Below are positions 35,555 to 48,752 of a stretch of DNA of 64,000 nucleotides, piece after piece. This stretch comes from Neodiprion pinetum. Taxonomy: Eukaryota > Arthropoda > Insecta > Hymenoptera > Diprionidae. The notes under the pieces are model-generated. The model had not been told where the DNA came from. It made no database searches and saw nothing but the letters and a program-made list of their open reading frames with translations. The translations under genes were made by a program, and so were the position numbers. Location of the stretch: assembly GCF_021155775.2 (NCBI RefSeq), contig NC_060232.1, forward strand, positions 1,984,001 to 2,048,000, given 5' to 3'. Within the stretch, counting starts at the first letter, position 1. Each line of letters starts with the position of its first letter.

Positions 35555-38500
35555 ATGTTGAACTGCCGATGGCTTCTATGCCTTGTGGTCGTACTCGGTA
35601 TGAACATAATATTTCCAAGTTAGATAAAACCAATCTTTTGGCAAATTTTGAAAGCTCTGTAAATTAACTTATAATATCGTCGAATTGAATTTCGTTCGAT
35701 CATTTACTACTTCGGGTCCTGTTATCCCCAATCGCGGAATTTCATTAATTAGCCGAACATACCTGATTTTGTCAACATACTGTTTTGTCAATGATCTTTG
35801 ATGACTAAGCTTATCACTGGTGAAATGGACGAAAGTGTTATAAGTATACATTGCTAGGATCAAAATGAGCTCAGAGGGCAATTAATATGACAATTTAACT
35901 GCAGATCACAATCAGAGTATTTGCTAATCCCCGCAAGCTGTGGCAATCGTGAAAAAAACTGATTTCTGTGATTTCTGAAATTGTGAATTAAAAAAATCAA
36001 TCCACAGTTCGGTTGGATGTTGTTATGGAAACTCTGTATATTATGATAATTGCCGCCTGACTGATAATATGTTGTAATTACGTTGTTGACGAGATATTGT
36101 AAGCGAGATTTTATACTTACTCGTTCAACCTCCCAGCAATGATGATATTGAAAGAATTTTAATTAGGTAAAATATTCATTCAAACAATTGTTATGATCTT
36201 CAATATTCGAAAAATTCAACCCAACAACTGCGATTTCCTTCATCCGATTTAGGGCTATCAGCGCGTCGAACATCTTCGATGAATGACCAGCCAGCTCACG
36301 GCAAAAACTATTCCCAAAAGTCGAGGGAAAATGACACGATCGCCTTACTGAATCCGGATTCAGACAGCAAAAGAAGACCAGCTGAGGATTATGCCGAAGA
36401 AGAAAATCAGGATCAGGTGCGGCCTGCGACTCCAAGTGTTGCTACTTTTGACCTAGCAGCAAACTTAACGAGCCTAAACGGAAGTGTCACCCTCGGTGAA
36501 TGCGAGTTTATATATTCATCAATTCATCGGAACAATAACGTAGTGCAGATTTTAATAACTTTTCGGTTTCAGTATCCAACGCCGGGAAGTCGGGTTCTCC
36601 CCACGATCAGTCGCACTCAAAGCGACACTCGCGGCGTTCGAAATTGTACCGAAGAGAAGGCAAAGTGAAGTCGCGTGGGAGTTTGGCAAAGAAAAATGCT
36701 GCAAGTCCGAGTCTAATAACCTTTGGCATGGAAAGGTCCGACAGTCTGGATCAGGATCCTCCCCGTGGTCGAAAACGCAACAGTGGATTGGCCAAACTCT
36801 TGGACTCCACCTCAAAAACGTCCAACGCCACGTCTGAGCCAAATCCTGTCGCTGCGAGCCGCAATGATTCAATTCCGTCCAATTTTCTTTCTACAGGTAA
36901 AAGCAAAGTTCTTCTGGATAGATTATCGGACAAGTCGTCCAAACTGGCTAAAGGATCAGGTACGTCAACCAATTTTCATGAATGTGGTTGAATACCATGC
37001 ATTAACACGCCGCTTTAGGTTCGACTGAAAATTGGCTCAACTTCTCCTCGTCGTCATCGTCGTCAGCGGGGTCCACAATTAACGAAACCGCGTCATCTAT
37101 CGAACTGATGACGTTCGGATTCGAAAGCGCTGAAGAATTTCGCAGATCTGCCTTGATAAATTCAAGTCACGTAGCACCTTCATCAATTGCAGCGATTCAT
37201 TCGTCTTTCACAACGGCAAGATTAGCGACTCTAGTCTCCGATCGATTTGCCGACATGTCGGAATCCACCTCTGCTCGCCCATCCACTGTAGAGATGATCA
37301 ATAGAAGTCAATCGATGCAGAGAACTGCAAAACGACGTGACGTAGACGATAATAGTTTCGAATTCAGTGTTCACTCGGAGGACAGTCGGGATGTACCCCT
37401 TAACATCAAAGAGTTATTTACCTCAGCGAGAACGCCTGGCGATAACACAACGAAGGATCATTCAGGTAAAATATTCGTGTTCTTAACTTCTAATCTATTT
37501 AGTAAAATGACCAACTCAACGTTTCTATTTTGTGTTTTCAGTGATTTTAACATCAATAGGAAGTGATTCGTCTACGTTGGAAAACTCCTACAATACGAGT
37601 TTGAGAATTTCGGCAGTTCGTAATGGGTCAGATATCGATACCATAGCGGAAAGTACACAGAATTCGAGTCACGACGAACCTGAATTGAACATATATTCAC
37701 GGAGCTCAGTGAATGACAGTTTGAATCGACTGACCCTCTTGAAGGTAGCCGATACTCTGAAACACATCGATTGTCAAAAAGCTCGGCGTTCGTATACTCA
37801 CAGTAATTCCACATTCTCTGAAATTTCGGACGACGCCTCGCCAAAACTCCAAATCGAGTCCGTCAAGGTTTTAAGGTCTTCGTCAAAAGGTAAACTGCAT
37901 TCGCTGAAACTTAACGACACTGAGTTTGAAGTAGCTGAGGATTCTTCCGCATCACCGGGCCGGATGTCGATCAATGATAAAGATGGACCACTGAAATTAA
38001 CGATTCCTTTGAGCATTGATACAACGGCCAAGGCTGGCACGAGCGGTAAGTCAGCAGAAGAAACCGTGGACGTTCCACGACGGTCGAAAAAGTTAGCAAC
38101 GACTTTTGGCGATCCTTCTCTGACGGAAACTGTATCCAAAAAGAGAAACGTTGATCACGGACCCCTTCGAGAGGTCCTCGATGTCGACCAGCATCTTGCA
38201 TCGAGATGCAACTCAGGTTCTTCGACTGAACGGTCGGAAAACGTCCAGAGAGTGGACAGCGAAAATCGGATTGATCAACAACGCACTGACGCTGTGACGC
38301 TCTCAGTTTCTGAAAGCAGCATTTCCAATCTGGAACATTGTTTGATGCGGTCCTCTTCGTCAGCGATGCCCCGTGATTTGATTAACGATCCTGAACGCCG
38401 CCTCGAGGCTCTTGTCGCGTCAATTATTCCTGATAATCCCGAAGAGAGAGAAGCAGACGCGACGTTCACGATGAACAGAAATCATGATGAAGATGCTCAG

Positions 38501-39694
38501 GCTGGCCGACTGGGCTATTCGTCTCCTGAACCCCGGGGTCCTCAGAGTTTACATGACTCGGACGTGATCGTTTTGGAAACTTTCGAGCCAGTAGTTAGCG
38601 AGTTGGTGACTCCTCTTGAAGAAGTTGCCGATGTTGACGGTTCTCCGGGGTTCACTGGCCTCGAAGAACACTGCAACTCGTCTTTATTTAATGTTTTTAT
38701 ACCGTCTGTAAATTCCCGTGAAATTGTCGCCAGGTCAATACAAAATCTTCCTAACTCGCTGGTCCTGAAGATTAATGAGCCAAAAGCGAGAATTGAAACG
38801 CAGAATATTACGACGGAGGACAGTCTCTACATCATGGAAGGCTTTGGCTTGTTCAAAAACAGTCCTGAAGATGTTTCCGAACTCGAGGAAGAGCTCGATC
38901 GACGGAAGGGCGCCCCCTTTGACTATGCCGAAACGGAAGGGTACCTGGTATATTCACCCCCCGGTGATCATGCCCCAGGATTGAAAGTCATAGATGAGAT
39001 CGAGTTCAAAGCTGAATTACCAGCCAAGCCAGAATCACTGGTTGCCGATGTCCTGTGGAATCGAAATTTCGGCGGTAATACATAATATGCTTATCTGGTG
39101 ATTCATATTTGGAATACGATACGCAAATTTGACAATTCGATTGCAAAATGTTTTGATGATACTTAAATTCCATACACTTACTCTATCTTATGATCTAATC
39201 ACGATATTTAGGGTACTATTCAATACGTTAATTAAGTTGACATGGCATTTTTACTTTTCTCAGAAGAAATGGACGATCTGTCGTGGTTGGACGATGAAAC
39301 TGGAAATGCAATTTGGAAATCCATACAAAGTAAGGATGCTCAGCAGAAAAGTTTACTTAATCCGAGTGAATATCCTGCAACGCTAAGTGATGTCAAGGAA
39401 GTTCAATCTCCTGTCAAGAGTCTTTTAATCCGAGAACATATAACCGAAAAAAGTACACACCATCTGTACATACTGCCAACAATTTATGGTTAGTATAAAA
39501 AAGAAGCGTGAAAAATATCAATTTGAAATATGACCCCGATAAATTGTATGACTGCAGTTTTAATCGGAATGTGTGTCGTCATCGTGGGATGCAGCATTTG
39601 GTACAGCAAGAAACGTGTGAAGAGACGGTCCAACTTACCCAAACTCAAGTACTTCGTTCAGCAGCGGCAGGAAACTACGGAGGCCATTGTATGA
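35555..39694 (+). CDS. Unrecognised predicted type I membrane protein, 1004 aa
   Basis: I do not recognise this protein. Seven exons, all joined in phase 1: 35555-35597, 36253-36495, 36573-36959, 37019-37465, 37542-39074, 39264-39488, 39558-39694. The first exon ends within a signal peptide, MLNCRWLLCLVVVLGLSA (residues 1-18), which is completed by exon 2. The next roughly 930 residues are hydrophilic, rich in Ser, Asp and Glu and poor in Cys, with several N-x-S/T sites (NLT, NGS, NAT, NET) and a Ser run coded by TCG/TCA repeats near 37040. The 1.5-kb fifth exon codes for over half the chain. The last exons form one hydrophobic segment (about residues 953-977, core VLIGMCVVIVGCSIWY) followed by the basic stop-transfer SKKRVKRR and a tail of about 20 further residues ending TTEAIV. 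The topology (outside N, inside C) is prediction. The exon chain rests on splice signals and phase. No catalytic or known adhesion domain is visible. Confidence 0.75.
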
Positions 39695-40254
39695 GATAAA
39701 CCTTACAATACTCGTGCATACGATTTTTTTATTCATGGATTGTAGCGTGATGCAAATGGAGTTTTTTTACCAATGAAATATATGATATTGTACAGGAAGT
39801 ATAGAGTGATACTGGTAATTGTAATGCAGCTGTAGTTCGCGGAGTTTTCAAAATTTGTCCCAAATCAGATTAGTATATTCATATTCTCTGGACGGAACGT
39901 GACAACATAGTGCATAGAAAGAGATTCAAATCACCAAATCTGCGAAATGAAGAAGATGCAAATTTATACATGGCAGTTCAAGCCATTGATTGCTGTGACA
40001 TAGAACTATGCATGCAATTTATTATCAACGCAAAATAACGTTGACAACCGCTTCAGCTTGACTTGGTCCTAGCATTCGTTGAGGAATAATCATAATATAG
40101 ATAGCTTCTGAATGCATTAATTTGAGTATTTTCAGAATCTGTACATTATGATAAAATAAAAATGATTATAATAGAAATGAAAAGTTGACCTTCCTTGTAT
40201 TCCAACCCGAAACTTCTCGTCTCAAAATAGATTACATTGAATTTTACTAAACTA
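39695..40254. other. 3' flank of the orphan gene up to the satellite edge
   Basis: Probable 3' UTR and a short spacer. AATAAA at 40155-40160 is a candidate poly(A) signal. Satellite similarity begins about 95 bp further on. Confidence 0.5.
40155..40160 (+). terminator. Candidate poly(A) signal of the orphan membrane-protein gene
   Basis: AATAAA 461 bp after the stop codon, in an A-rich context and before the satellite. Confidence 0.35.
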
Positions 40255-40485
40255 ATTAAACCTTCAGGACTGCGAAAGAGACATCAAGAAAAGCAAGGGA
40301 CCAGCAGAAGAAAAGTTACGGTGCAAATCTTTCATTTTTGCGCTGTAACTCATGATCCGTTAATCGCGGTGTATGAGGACTGCGCCCAATCGATTTCTCT
40401 CGCAAAATTACGTCAGAATAGCGCCAGGAAGAATTTATTCCTGCACTTTTCAAAATCGCGAAAATTTTCGCCAAAAATGCAAAGG
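40255..40485. repeat. Degenerate edge monomer of the satellite
   Basis: The first partial monomer aligns with the consensus but differs far more than interior copies (for example CTTCAGGACTGCGAAAGAG against CACCAGGAACTCAGAAAAC). Divergence fades by about 40380. Poor homogenisation at array edges is typical of satellites changing by unequal exchange. Confidence 0.85.
40458..40471. repeat. 14-bp palindrome of the satellite monomer (first copy)
   Basis: GCGAAAATTTTCGC is perfectly self-complementary. It recurs every 342 bp in most monomers. A linked subfamily instead has GCTAAGATTTTCGC or GCCAAGATTTTCGC, and another has GCGAATATTTTCGC, which break the symmetry. Confidence 0.9.
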
Positions 40486-40513
40486 GGTTAGCCTTACTTT
40501 TTTTTCATTTTTC

Positions 40514-40532
40514 GACCAAAAAATTTTTGGTC
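40514..40532. repeat. 19-bp inverted repeat of the satellite monomer (first copy)
   Basis: GACCAAAAAATTTTTGGTC has 9-bp arms around a single central A. It lies about 58 bp centre-to-centre from the 14-bp palindrome. It is kept in most monomers; a variant with GACCAGAAAATTTTTGTTC loses it (48041, 48381, 60697 and 61040 regions). Confidence 0.9.
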
Positions 40533-42254
40533 TCAGATTCGATTCTAATGACCCTTACCTGACTAATTGGACCACCAGGAACTCAGAAAACACAGCAAAA
40601 AGAGCGTGGGATCAACAGGAGAGAAGTTACGGAGGAAAAAGCACCTGCTGAAAAATGTTGAAAACACAGGTTCTCGTTTTTAGGCTCTAACTTTTGTTGC
40701 GTTGATCGCAGCGTATTGGGACTGCGCCCAATCGATTTCTCTCGCAAAATTACGTCGAAATAGTGCTACAATTAATTTATTCCTGCACTTTTCAAAATCG
40801 CGAAAATTTTCGCCCAAAATGCAAAGGGGTTAGCCTTACTTTTTTTTCATTTTTCGACCAAAAAATTTTTGGTCTCAGATTCGATTCTAATGACCCTTAC
40901 CTGACTAATTGGACCACCAGGAACTCAGAAAACACAGCAAAAAGAGCGTGGGATCAACAGGAGAGAAGTTACGGAGGAAAAAGCACCTGCTGAAAAATGT
41001 CGAAAACACAGGTTCCCGTTTTTTGGCTCTAACTTTTGATGCGTTGATCGCAGCGTATTGGGACTGCGCCCAATCGATTTCTCTCGCAAAATTACGTCGG
41101 AATAGTGCTACAATTAATTTATTCCTGCACTTTTCAAAATCGCGAAAATTTTCGCCAAAAATGCAAAGGGGTTAGCCTTACTTTTTTTTCATTTTTCGAC
41201 CAAAAAATTTTTGGTCTCAGATTCGATTCTAATGACCCTTACCTGACTAATTGGACCACCAGGAACTCAGAAAACACAGCAAAAAGAGCGTGGGATCAAC
41301 AGGAGAGAAGTTACGGAGGAAAAAGCACCTGCTGAAAAATGTCGAAAACACAGGTTCTCGTTTTTTGGCTCTAACTTTTGATGCGTTGATCGCAGCGTAT
41401 TGGGACTGCGCCCAATCGATTTCTCTCGCAAAATTACGTCGGAATAGTGCCAGAAAGAATTTATTCCTGCACTTTTAAAAATCGCCAAGATTTTCGCCAA
41501 AAATGCAAAGGGGTTAGCCTTACTTTTTTTTCATTTTTCGACCAAAAAATTTTTGGTCTCAGATTCGATTCTAATGACCCTTACCTGACTAATTGGACCA
41601 CCAGGAACTCAGAAAACACAGCAAAAAGAGCGTGGGATCAACAGGAGAGAAGTTACGGAGGAAAAAGCACCTGCTGAAAAATGTCGAAAACACAGGTTCT
41701 CGTTTTTAGGCTCCAACTTTTGTTGCGTTGATCGCAGCGTATTGGGACTGCGCCCAATCGATTTTTCTCGCAAAATTACGTCGGAATAGTGCTACAATTA
41801 ATTTATTCCTGCACTTTTCAAAATCGCGAAAATTTTCGCCAAAAATGCAAAGGGGTTAGCCTTACTTTGTTTTCATTTTTCGACCAAAAAATTTTTGGTC
41901 TCAGATTCGATTCTAATGACCCTTACCTGACTAATTGGACCACCAGGAACTCAGAAAACACAGCAAAAAAAGCGTGGGATCAACAGGAGAGAAGTTACGA
42001 AGGAAAAAGCACCTGCTGAAAAATGTCGAAAACACAGGTTCTCGTTTTTTGGCTCTAACTTTTGATGCGTTGATCGCAGCGTATTGGGACTGCGCCCAAT
42101 CGATTTCTCTCGCAAGATTACGTCGGAATAGTGCCAGAAAGAATTTATTCCTGCACTTTTAAAAATCGCTAAGATTTTCGCCAAAAATGCAAAGGGGTTA
42201 GCCTTACTTTTTTTTCATTTTTCGACCAAAAAATTTTTGGTCTCAGATTTGATT

Positions 42255-45200
42255 CTAATGACCCTTACCTGACTGATTGGACCACCAGGAACTCAGAAAA
42301 CACAGCAAAAAGAGCGTGGGATCAACAGGAGAGAAGTTACGGAGGAAAAAGCACCTGCTGAAATATGTCGAAACCACAGGTTCTCGTTTTTTGGCTCTAA
42401 CTTTTGATGCGTTGATCGCAGCGTATTGGGACTGCGCCCAATCGATTTCTCTCGCAAAATTACGTCGGAACAGTGCCAGAAAGAATTTATTCCTGCACTT
42501 TTCAAAATCGCGAATATTTTCGCCCAAAATGCAAAGGGGTTAGCCTTACTTTTTTTTCATTTTTCGACCAAAAAATTTTTGGTCTCAGATTCGATTCTAG
42601 AGACCCTTACCTGACTAATTGGACCACCAGGAACTCAGAAAACACAGCAAAAAGAGCGTGGGATCAACAGGAGAGAAGTTACGGAGGGAAAAGCACCTGC
42701 TGAAAAATGTCGAAAACACAGGTTCCCGTTTTTTGGCTCTAACTTTTGATGCGTTGATCGCAGCGTATTGGGACTTCGCCCAATCGATTTCTCTCGCAAA
42801 ATTACGTCGGAATAGTGCCAGAAAGAATTTATACCTGCACTTTTCAAAATCGCGAAAATTTTCGCCAAAAATGCAAAGGGGTTAGCCTTACTTTTTTTTC
42901 ATTTTTCGACCAAAAAATTTTTGGTCTCAGATTCGATTCTAATGACCCTTACCTGACTAATTGGACCACCAGGAACTCAGAAAACACAGCAAAAAGAGCG
43001 TGGGATCAACAGGAGAGAAGTTACGGAGGAAAAAGCACCTGCTGAAAAATGTCGAAAACACAGGTTCTCGTTTTTTGGCTCTAACTTTTGATGCGTTGAT
43101 CGCAGCGTATTGGGGCTGCGCCCAATCGATTTCTCTCGCAAAATTACGTCGGAATAGTGCTACAATTAATTTATTCCTGCACTTTTCAAAATCGCGAAAA
43201 TTTTCGCCAAAAATGCAAAGGGGTTAGCCTTACTTTTTTTTCATTTTTTGACCAAAAAATTTTTGGTCTCAGATTCGATTCTAATGACCCTTACCTGACT
43301 AATTGGACCACCAGGAACTCAGAAAACACAGCAAAAAGAGCGTGGGATCAACAGGAGAGAAGTTACGGAGGAAAAAGCACCTGCTAAAAAATGTCGAAAA
43401 CACAGGTTCCCGTTTTTTGGCTCTAACTTTTGATGCGTTGATCGCAGCGTATTGGGACTGCGCCCAATCGATTTCTCTCGCAAAATTACGTCGGAATAGT
43501 GCTACAATTAATTTATTCCTGCACTTTTCAAAATCGCGAAAATTTTCGCCAAAAATGCAAAGGGGTTAGCCTTACTTTTTTTTCATTTTTCGACCAAAAA
43601 ATTTTTGGTCTCAGATTCGATTCTAATGACCCTTACCTGACTAATTGGACCACCAGGAACTCAGAAAACACAGCAAAAAGAGCGTGGGATCAACAGGAGA
43701 GAAGTTACGGAGGAAAAAGCACCTGCTGAAAAATGTCGAAAACACAGGTTCCCGTTTTTTGGCTCTAACTTTTGATGCGTTGATCGCAGCGTATTGGGAC
43801 TGCGCCCCATCGATTTCTCTCGCAAGATTACGTCGGAATAGTGCCAGAAAGAATTTATTCCTGCACTTTTAAAAATCGCTAAGATTTTCGCCAAAAATGC
43901 AAAGGGGTTAGCCTTACTTTTTTTTCATTTTCCGACCAAAAAATTTTTGGTCTCAGATTTGATTCTAATGACCCTTACCTGACTGATTGGACCACCAGGA
44001 ACTCAGAAAACACAGCAAAAAGAGCGTGGGATCAACAAAAGAGAAGTTACGGAGGAAAAAGCACCTGCTGAAAAATGTCGGAAACACAGGTTCCCGTTTT
44101 TTGGCTCTAACTTTTGATGCGTTGATCGCAGCGTATTGGGACTGCGCCCAATCGATTTCTCTCGCAAAATTACGTCGGAATAGTGCTACAATTAATTTAT
44201 TCCTGCACTTTTCAAAATCGCGAAAATTTTCGCCAAAAATGCAAAGGGGTTAGCCTTACTTTTTTTTCATTTTTTGACCAAAAAATTTTTGGTCTCGGAT
44301 TCGATTCTAATGACCCTTACCTGACTAATTGGACCACCAGGAACTCAGAAAACACAGCAAAAAGAGCGTGGGATCAACAGGAAAGAAGTTACGGAGGAAA
44401 AAGCACCTGCTGAAAAATGTCGAAAACACAGGTTCCCGTTTTTTGGCTCTAACTTTTGATGCGTTGATCGCAGCGTATTAGGACTGCGCTCAATCGATTT
44501 CTCTCGCAAAATTACGTCGGAATAGTGCTACAATTAATTTATTCCTGCACTTTTCAAAATCGCGAAAATTTTCGCCAAAAATGCAAAGGGGTTAGCCTTA
44601 CTTTTTTTTCATTTTTCGACCAAAAAATTTTTGGTCTCAGATTCGATTCTAATGACCCTTACCTGACTAATTGGACCACCAGGAACTCAGAAAACACAGC
44701 AAAAAGAGCGTGGGATCAACAGGAGAGAAGTTACGGAGGGAAAAGCACCTGCTGAAAAATGTCGAAAACACAGGTTCCCGTTTTTTGGCTCTAACTTTTG
44801 ATGCGTTGATCGCAGCGTATTGGGACTGCGCCCAATCGATTTCTCTCGCAAGATTACGTCGGAATAGTGCCAGAAAGAATTTATTCCTGCACTTTTAAAA
44901 ATCGCTAAGATTTTCGCCAAAAATGCAAAGGGGTTAGCCTTACTTTTTTTTCATTTTCCGACCAAAAAATTTTTGGTCTCAGATTTGATTCTAATGACCC
45001 TTACCTGACTGATTGGACCACCAGGAACTCAGAAAACACAGCAAAAAGAGCGTGGGATCAACAGAAGAGAAGTTACGGAGGAAAAAGCACCTGCTGAAAA
45101 ATGTCGAAAACACAGGTTCCCGTTTTTTGGCTCTAACTTTTGATGCGTTGATCGCAGCGTATTGGGACTGCGCCCAATCGATTTCTCTCGCAAAATTACG

Positions 45201-48200
45201 TCGGAATAGTGCTACAATTAATTTATTCCTGCACTTTTCAAAATCGCGAAAATTTTCGCCAAAAATGCAAAGGGGTTAGCCTTACTTTTTTTTCATTTTT
45301 CGACCAAAAAATTTTTGGTCTCAGATTCGATTCTAATGACCCTTACCTGACTAATTGGACCACCGGGAACTCAGAAAACACAGCAAAAAGAGCGTGGGAT
45401 CAACAGGAGAGAAGTTACGGAGGAAAAAGCACCTGCTGAAAAATGTCGAAAACACAGGTTCTCGTTTTTAGGCTCTAACTTTTGTTGCGTTGATCGCAGC
45501 GTATTGGGACTGCGCCCAATCGATTTCTCTCGCAAAATTACGTCGGAATAGTGCTACAATTAATTTATTCCTGCACTTTTCAAAATCGCGAAAATTTTTG
45601 CCAAAAATGCAAAGGGGTTAGCCTTACTTTTTTTTCATTTTTCGACCAAAAAATTTTTGGTCTCAGATTCGATTCTAATGACCCTTACCTGACTAATTGG
45701 ACCACCAGGAACTCAGAAAACACAGCAAAAAAAGCGTGGGATCAACAGGAGAGAAGTTACGAAGGAAAAAGCACCTGCTGAAAAATGTCGAAAACACAGG
45801 TTCTCGTTTTTTGGCTCTAACTTTTGATGCGTTGATCGCAGCGTATTGGGACTGCGCCCAATCGATTTCTCTCGCAAGATTACGTCGGAATAGTGCCAGA
45901 AAGAATTTATTCCTGCACTTTTAAAAATCGCTAAGATTTTCGCCAAAAATGCAAAGGGGTTAGCCTTACTTTTTTTTCATTTTTCGACCAAAAAATTTTT
46001 GGTCTCAGATTTGATTCTAATGACCCTTACCTGACTGATTGGACCACCAGGAACTCAGAAAACACAGCAAAAAGAGCGTGGGATCAACAGGAGAGAAGTT
46101 ACGGAGGAAAAAGCACCTGCTGAAAAATGTCGAAAACACAGGTTCCCGTTTTTTGGCTCTAACTTTTGATGCGTTGATCGCAGCGTATTGGGACTGCGCC
46201 CAATCGATTTCTCTCGCAAAATTACGTCGGAATAGTGCTACAATTAATTTATTCCTGCACTTTTCAAAATCGCGAAAATTTTCGCCAAAAATGCAAAGGG
46301 GTTAGCCTTACTTTTTTTTCATTTTTCGACCAAAAAATTTTTGGTCTCAGATTCGATTCTAATGACCCTTACCTGACTAATTGGACCACCAGGAACTCAG
46401 AAAACACAGCAAAAAGAGCGTGGGATCAACAGGAGAGAAGTTACGGAGGAAAAAGCACCTGCTGAAAAATGTCGAAAACACAGGTTCCCGTTTTTTGGCT
46501 CTAACTTTTGATGCGTTGATCGCAGCGTATTGGGACTGCGCCCAACCGATTTCTCTCGCAAAATTACGTCGGAATAGTGCTACAATTAATTTATTCCTGC
46601 ACTTTTCAAAATCGCGAAAATTTTCGCCAAAAATGCAAAGGGGTTAGCCTTACTTTTTTTTCATTTTTCGACCAAAAAATTTTTGGTCTCAGATTCGATT
46701 CTAATGACCCTTACCTGACTAATTGGACCACCAGGAACTCAGAAAACACAGCAAAAAGAGCGTGGGATCAACAGGAGAGAAGTTACGGAGGAAAAAGCAC
46801 CTGCTGAAAAATGTTGAAAACACAGGTTCTCGTTTTTAGGCTCTAACTTTTGTTGCGTTGATCGCAGCGTATTGGGACTGCGCCCAATCGATTTCTCTCG
46901 CAAAATTACGTCGAAATAGTGCTACAATTAATTTATTCCTGCACTTTTCAAAATCGCGAAAATTTTCGCCCAAAATGCAAAGGGGTTAGCCTTACTTTTT
47001 TTTCATTTTTCGACCAAAAAATTTTTGGTCTCAGATTCGATTCTAATGACCCTTACCTGACTAATTGGACCACCAGGAACTCAGAAAACACAGCAAAAAG
47101 AGCGTGGGATCAACAGGAGAGAAGTTACGGAGGAAAAAGCACCTGCTGAAAAATGTCGAAAACACAGGTTCTCGTTTTTAGGCTCTAACTTTTGTTGCGT
47201 TGATCGCAGCGTATTGGGACTGCGCCCAATCGATTTCTCTCGCAAAATTACGTCGAAATAGTGCTACAATTAATTTATTCCTGCACTTTTCAAAATCGCG
47301 AAAATTTTCGCCCAAAATGCAAAGGGGTTAGCCTTACTTTTTTTTCATTTTTCGACCAAAAAATTTTTGGTCTCAGATTCGATTCTAATGACCCTTACCT
47401 GACTAATTGGACCACCAGGAACTCAGAAAACACAGCAAAAAGAGCGTGGGATCAACAGGAGAGAAGTTACGGAGGAAAAAGCACCTGCTGAAAAATGTCG
47501 AAAACACAGGTTCCCGTTTTTTGGCTCTAACTTTTGATGCGTTGATCGCAGCGTATTGGGACTGCGCCCAATCGATTTCTCTCGCAAAATTACGTCGGAA
47601 TAGTGCTACAATTAATTTATTCCTGCACTTTTCAAAATCGCGAAAATTTTCGCCAAAAATGCAAAGGGGTTAGCCTTACTTTTTTTTCATTTTTCGACCA
47701 AAAAATTTTTGGTCTCAGATTCGATTCTAATGACCCTTACCTGACTAATTGGACCACCAGGAACTCAGAAAACACAGCAAAAAGAGCGTGGGATCAACAG
47801 GAGAGAAGTTACGGAGGAAAAAGCACCTGCTGAAAAATGTCGAAAACACAGGTTCTCGTTTTTTGGCTCTAACTTTTGATGCGTTGATCGCAGCGTATTG
47901 GGGCTGCGCCCAATCGATTTCTCTCGCAAAATTACGTCGGAATAGTGCTACAATTAATTTATTCCTGCACTTTTCAAAATCGCGAAAATTTTCGCCAAAA
48001 ATGCAAAGGGGTTAGCCTTACTTTTTTTTCATTTTTCGACCAGAAAATTTTTGTTCTCAGATTCGATTCTAATGACCCTTACCTGACTAATTGGACCACC
48101 AGGAACTCAGAAAACACAGCAAAAAAAGCGTGGGATCAACAGGAGAGAAGTTACGGAGGAAAAAGCACCTGCTGAAAAATGTCGAAAACACAGGTTCTCG

Positions 48201-48752
48201 TTTTTAGGCTCTAACTTTTGTTGCGTTGATCGCAGCGTATTGGGACTGCGCCCAATCGATTTTTCTCGCAAAATTACGTCGGAATAGTGCTACAATCAAT
48301 TTATTCCTGCACTTTTAAAAATCGCTAAGATTTTCGCCAAAAATGCAAAGGGGTTAGCCTTACTTTTTTTTCATTTTTCGACCAGAAAATTTTTGTTCTC
48401 AGATTCGATTCTAATGACCCTTACCTGACTAATTGGACCACCAGGAACTCAGAAAACACAGCAAAAAGAGCGTGGGATCAACAGGAGAGAAGTTACGGAG
48501 GAAAAAGCACCTGCTGAAAAATGTCGAAAACACAGGTTCTCGTTTTTAGGCTCTAACTTTTGTTGCATTGATCGCAGCGTATTGGGACTGCGCCCAATCG
48601 ATTTTTCTCGCAAAATTACGTCGGAATAGTGCTACAATCAATTTATTCCTGCACTTTTAAAAATCGCTAAGATTTTCGCCAAAAATGCAAAGGGGTTAGC
48701 CTTACTTTTTTTTCATTTTTCGACCAAAAAATTTTTGGTCTCAGATTTGATT
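42255..48752. repeat. 19-monomer higher-order segment, first copy
   Basis: A rare variant monomer (AAATATGTCGAAACCACAGG at about 42361) is followed by a monomer with GGAGGGAAAAG, ACTTCGCCC and TATACCTGCAC. The same series recurs 6498 bp later, from 48753, which is exactly 19 monomers. Rarer markers further on, at 44183 and 45209, recur at 50682 and 51708 with one extra base. The two segments diverge after about 46.4 kb, where three monomers have been gained in the second. Confidence 0.75.
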
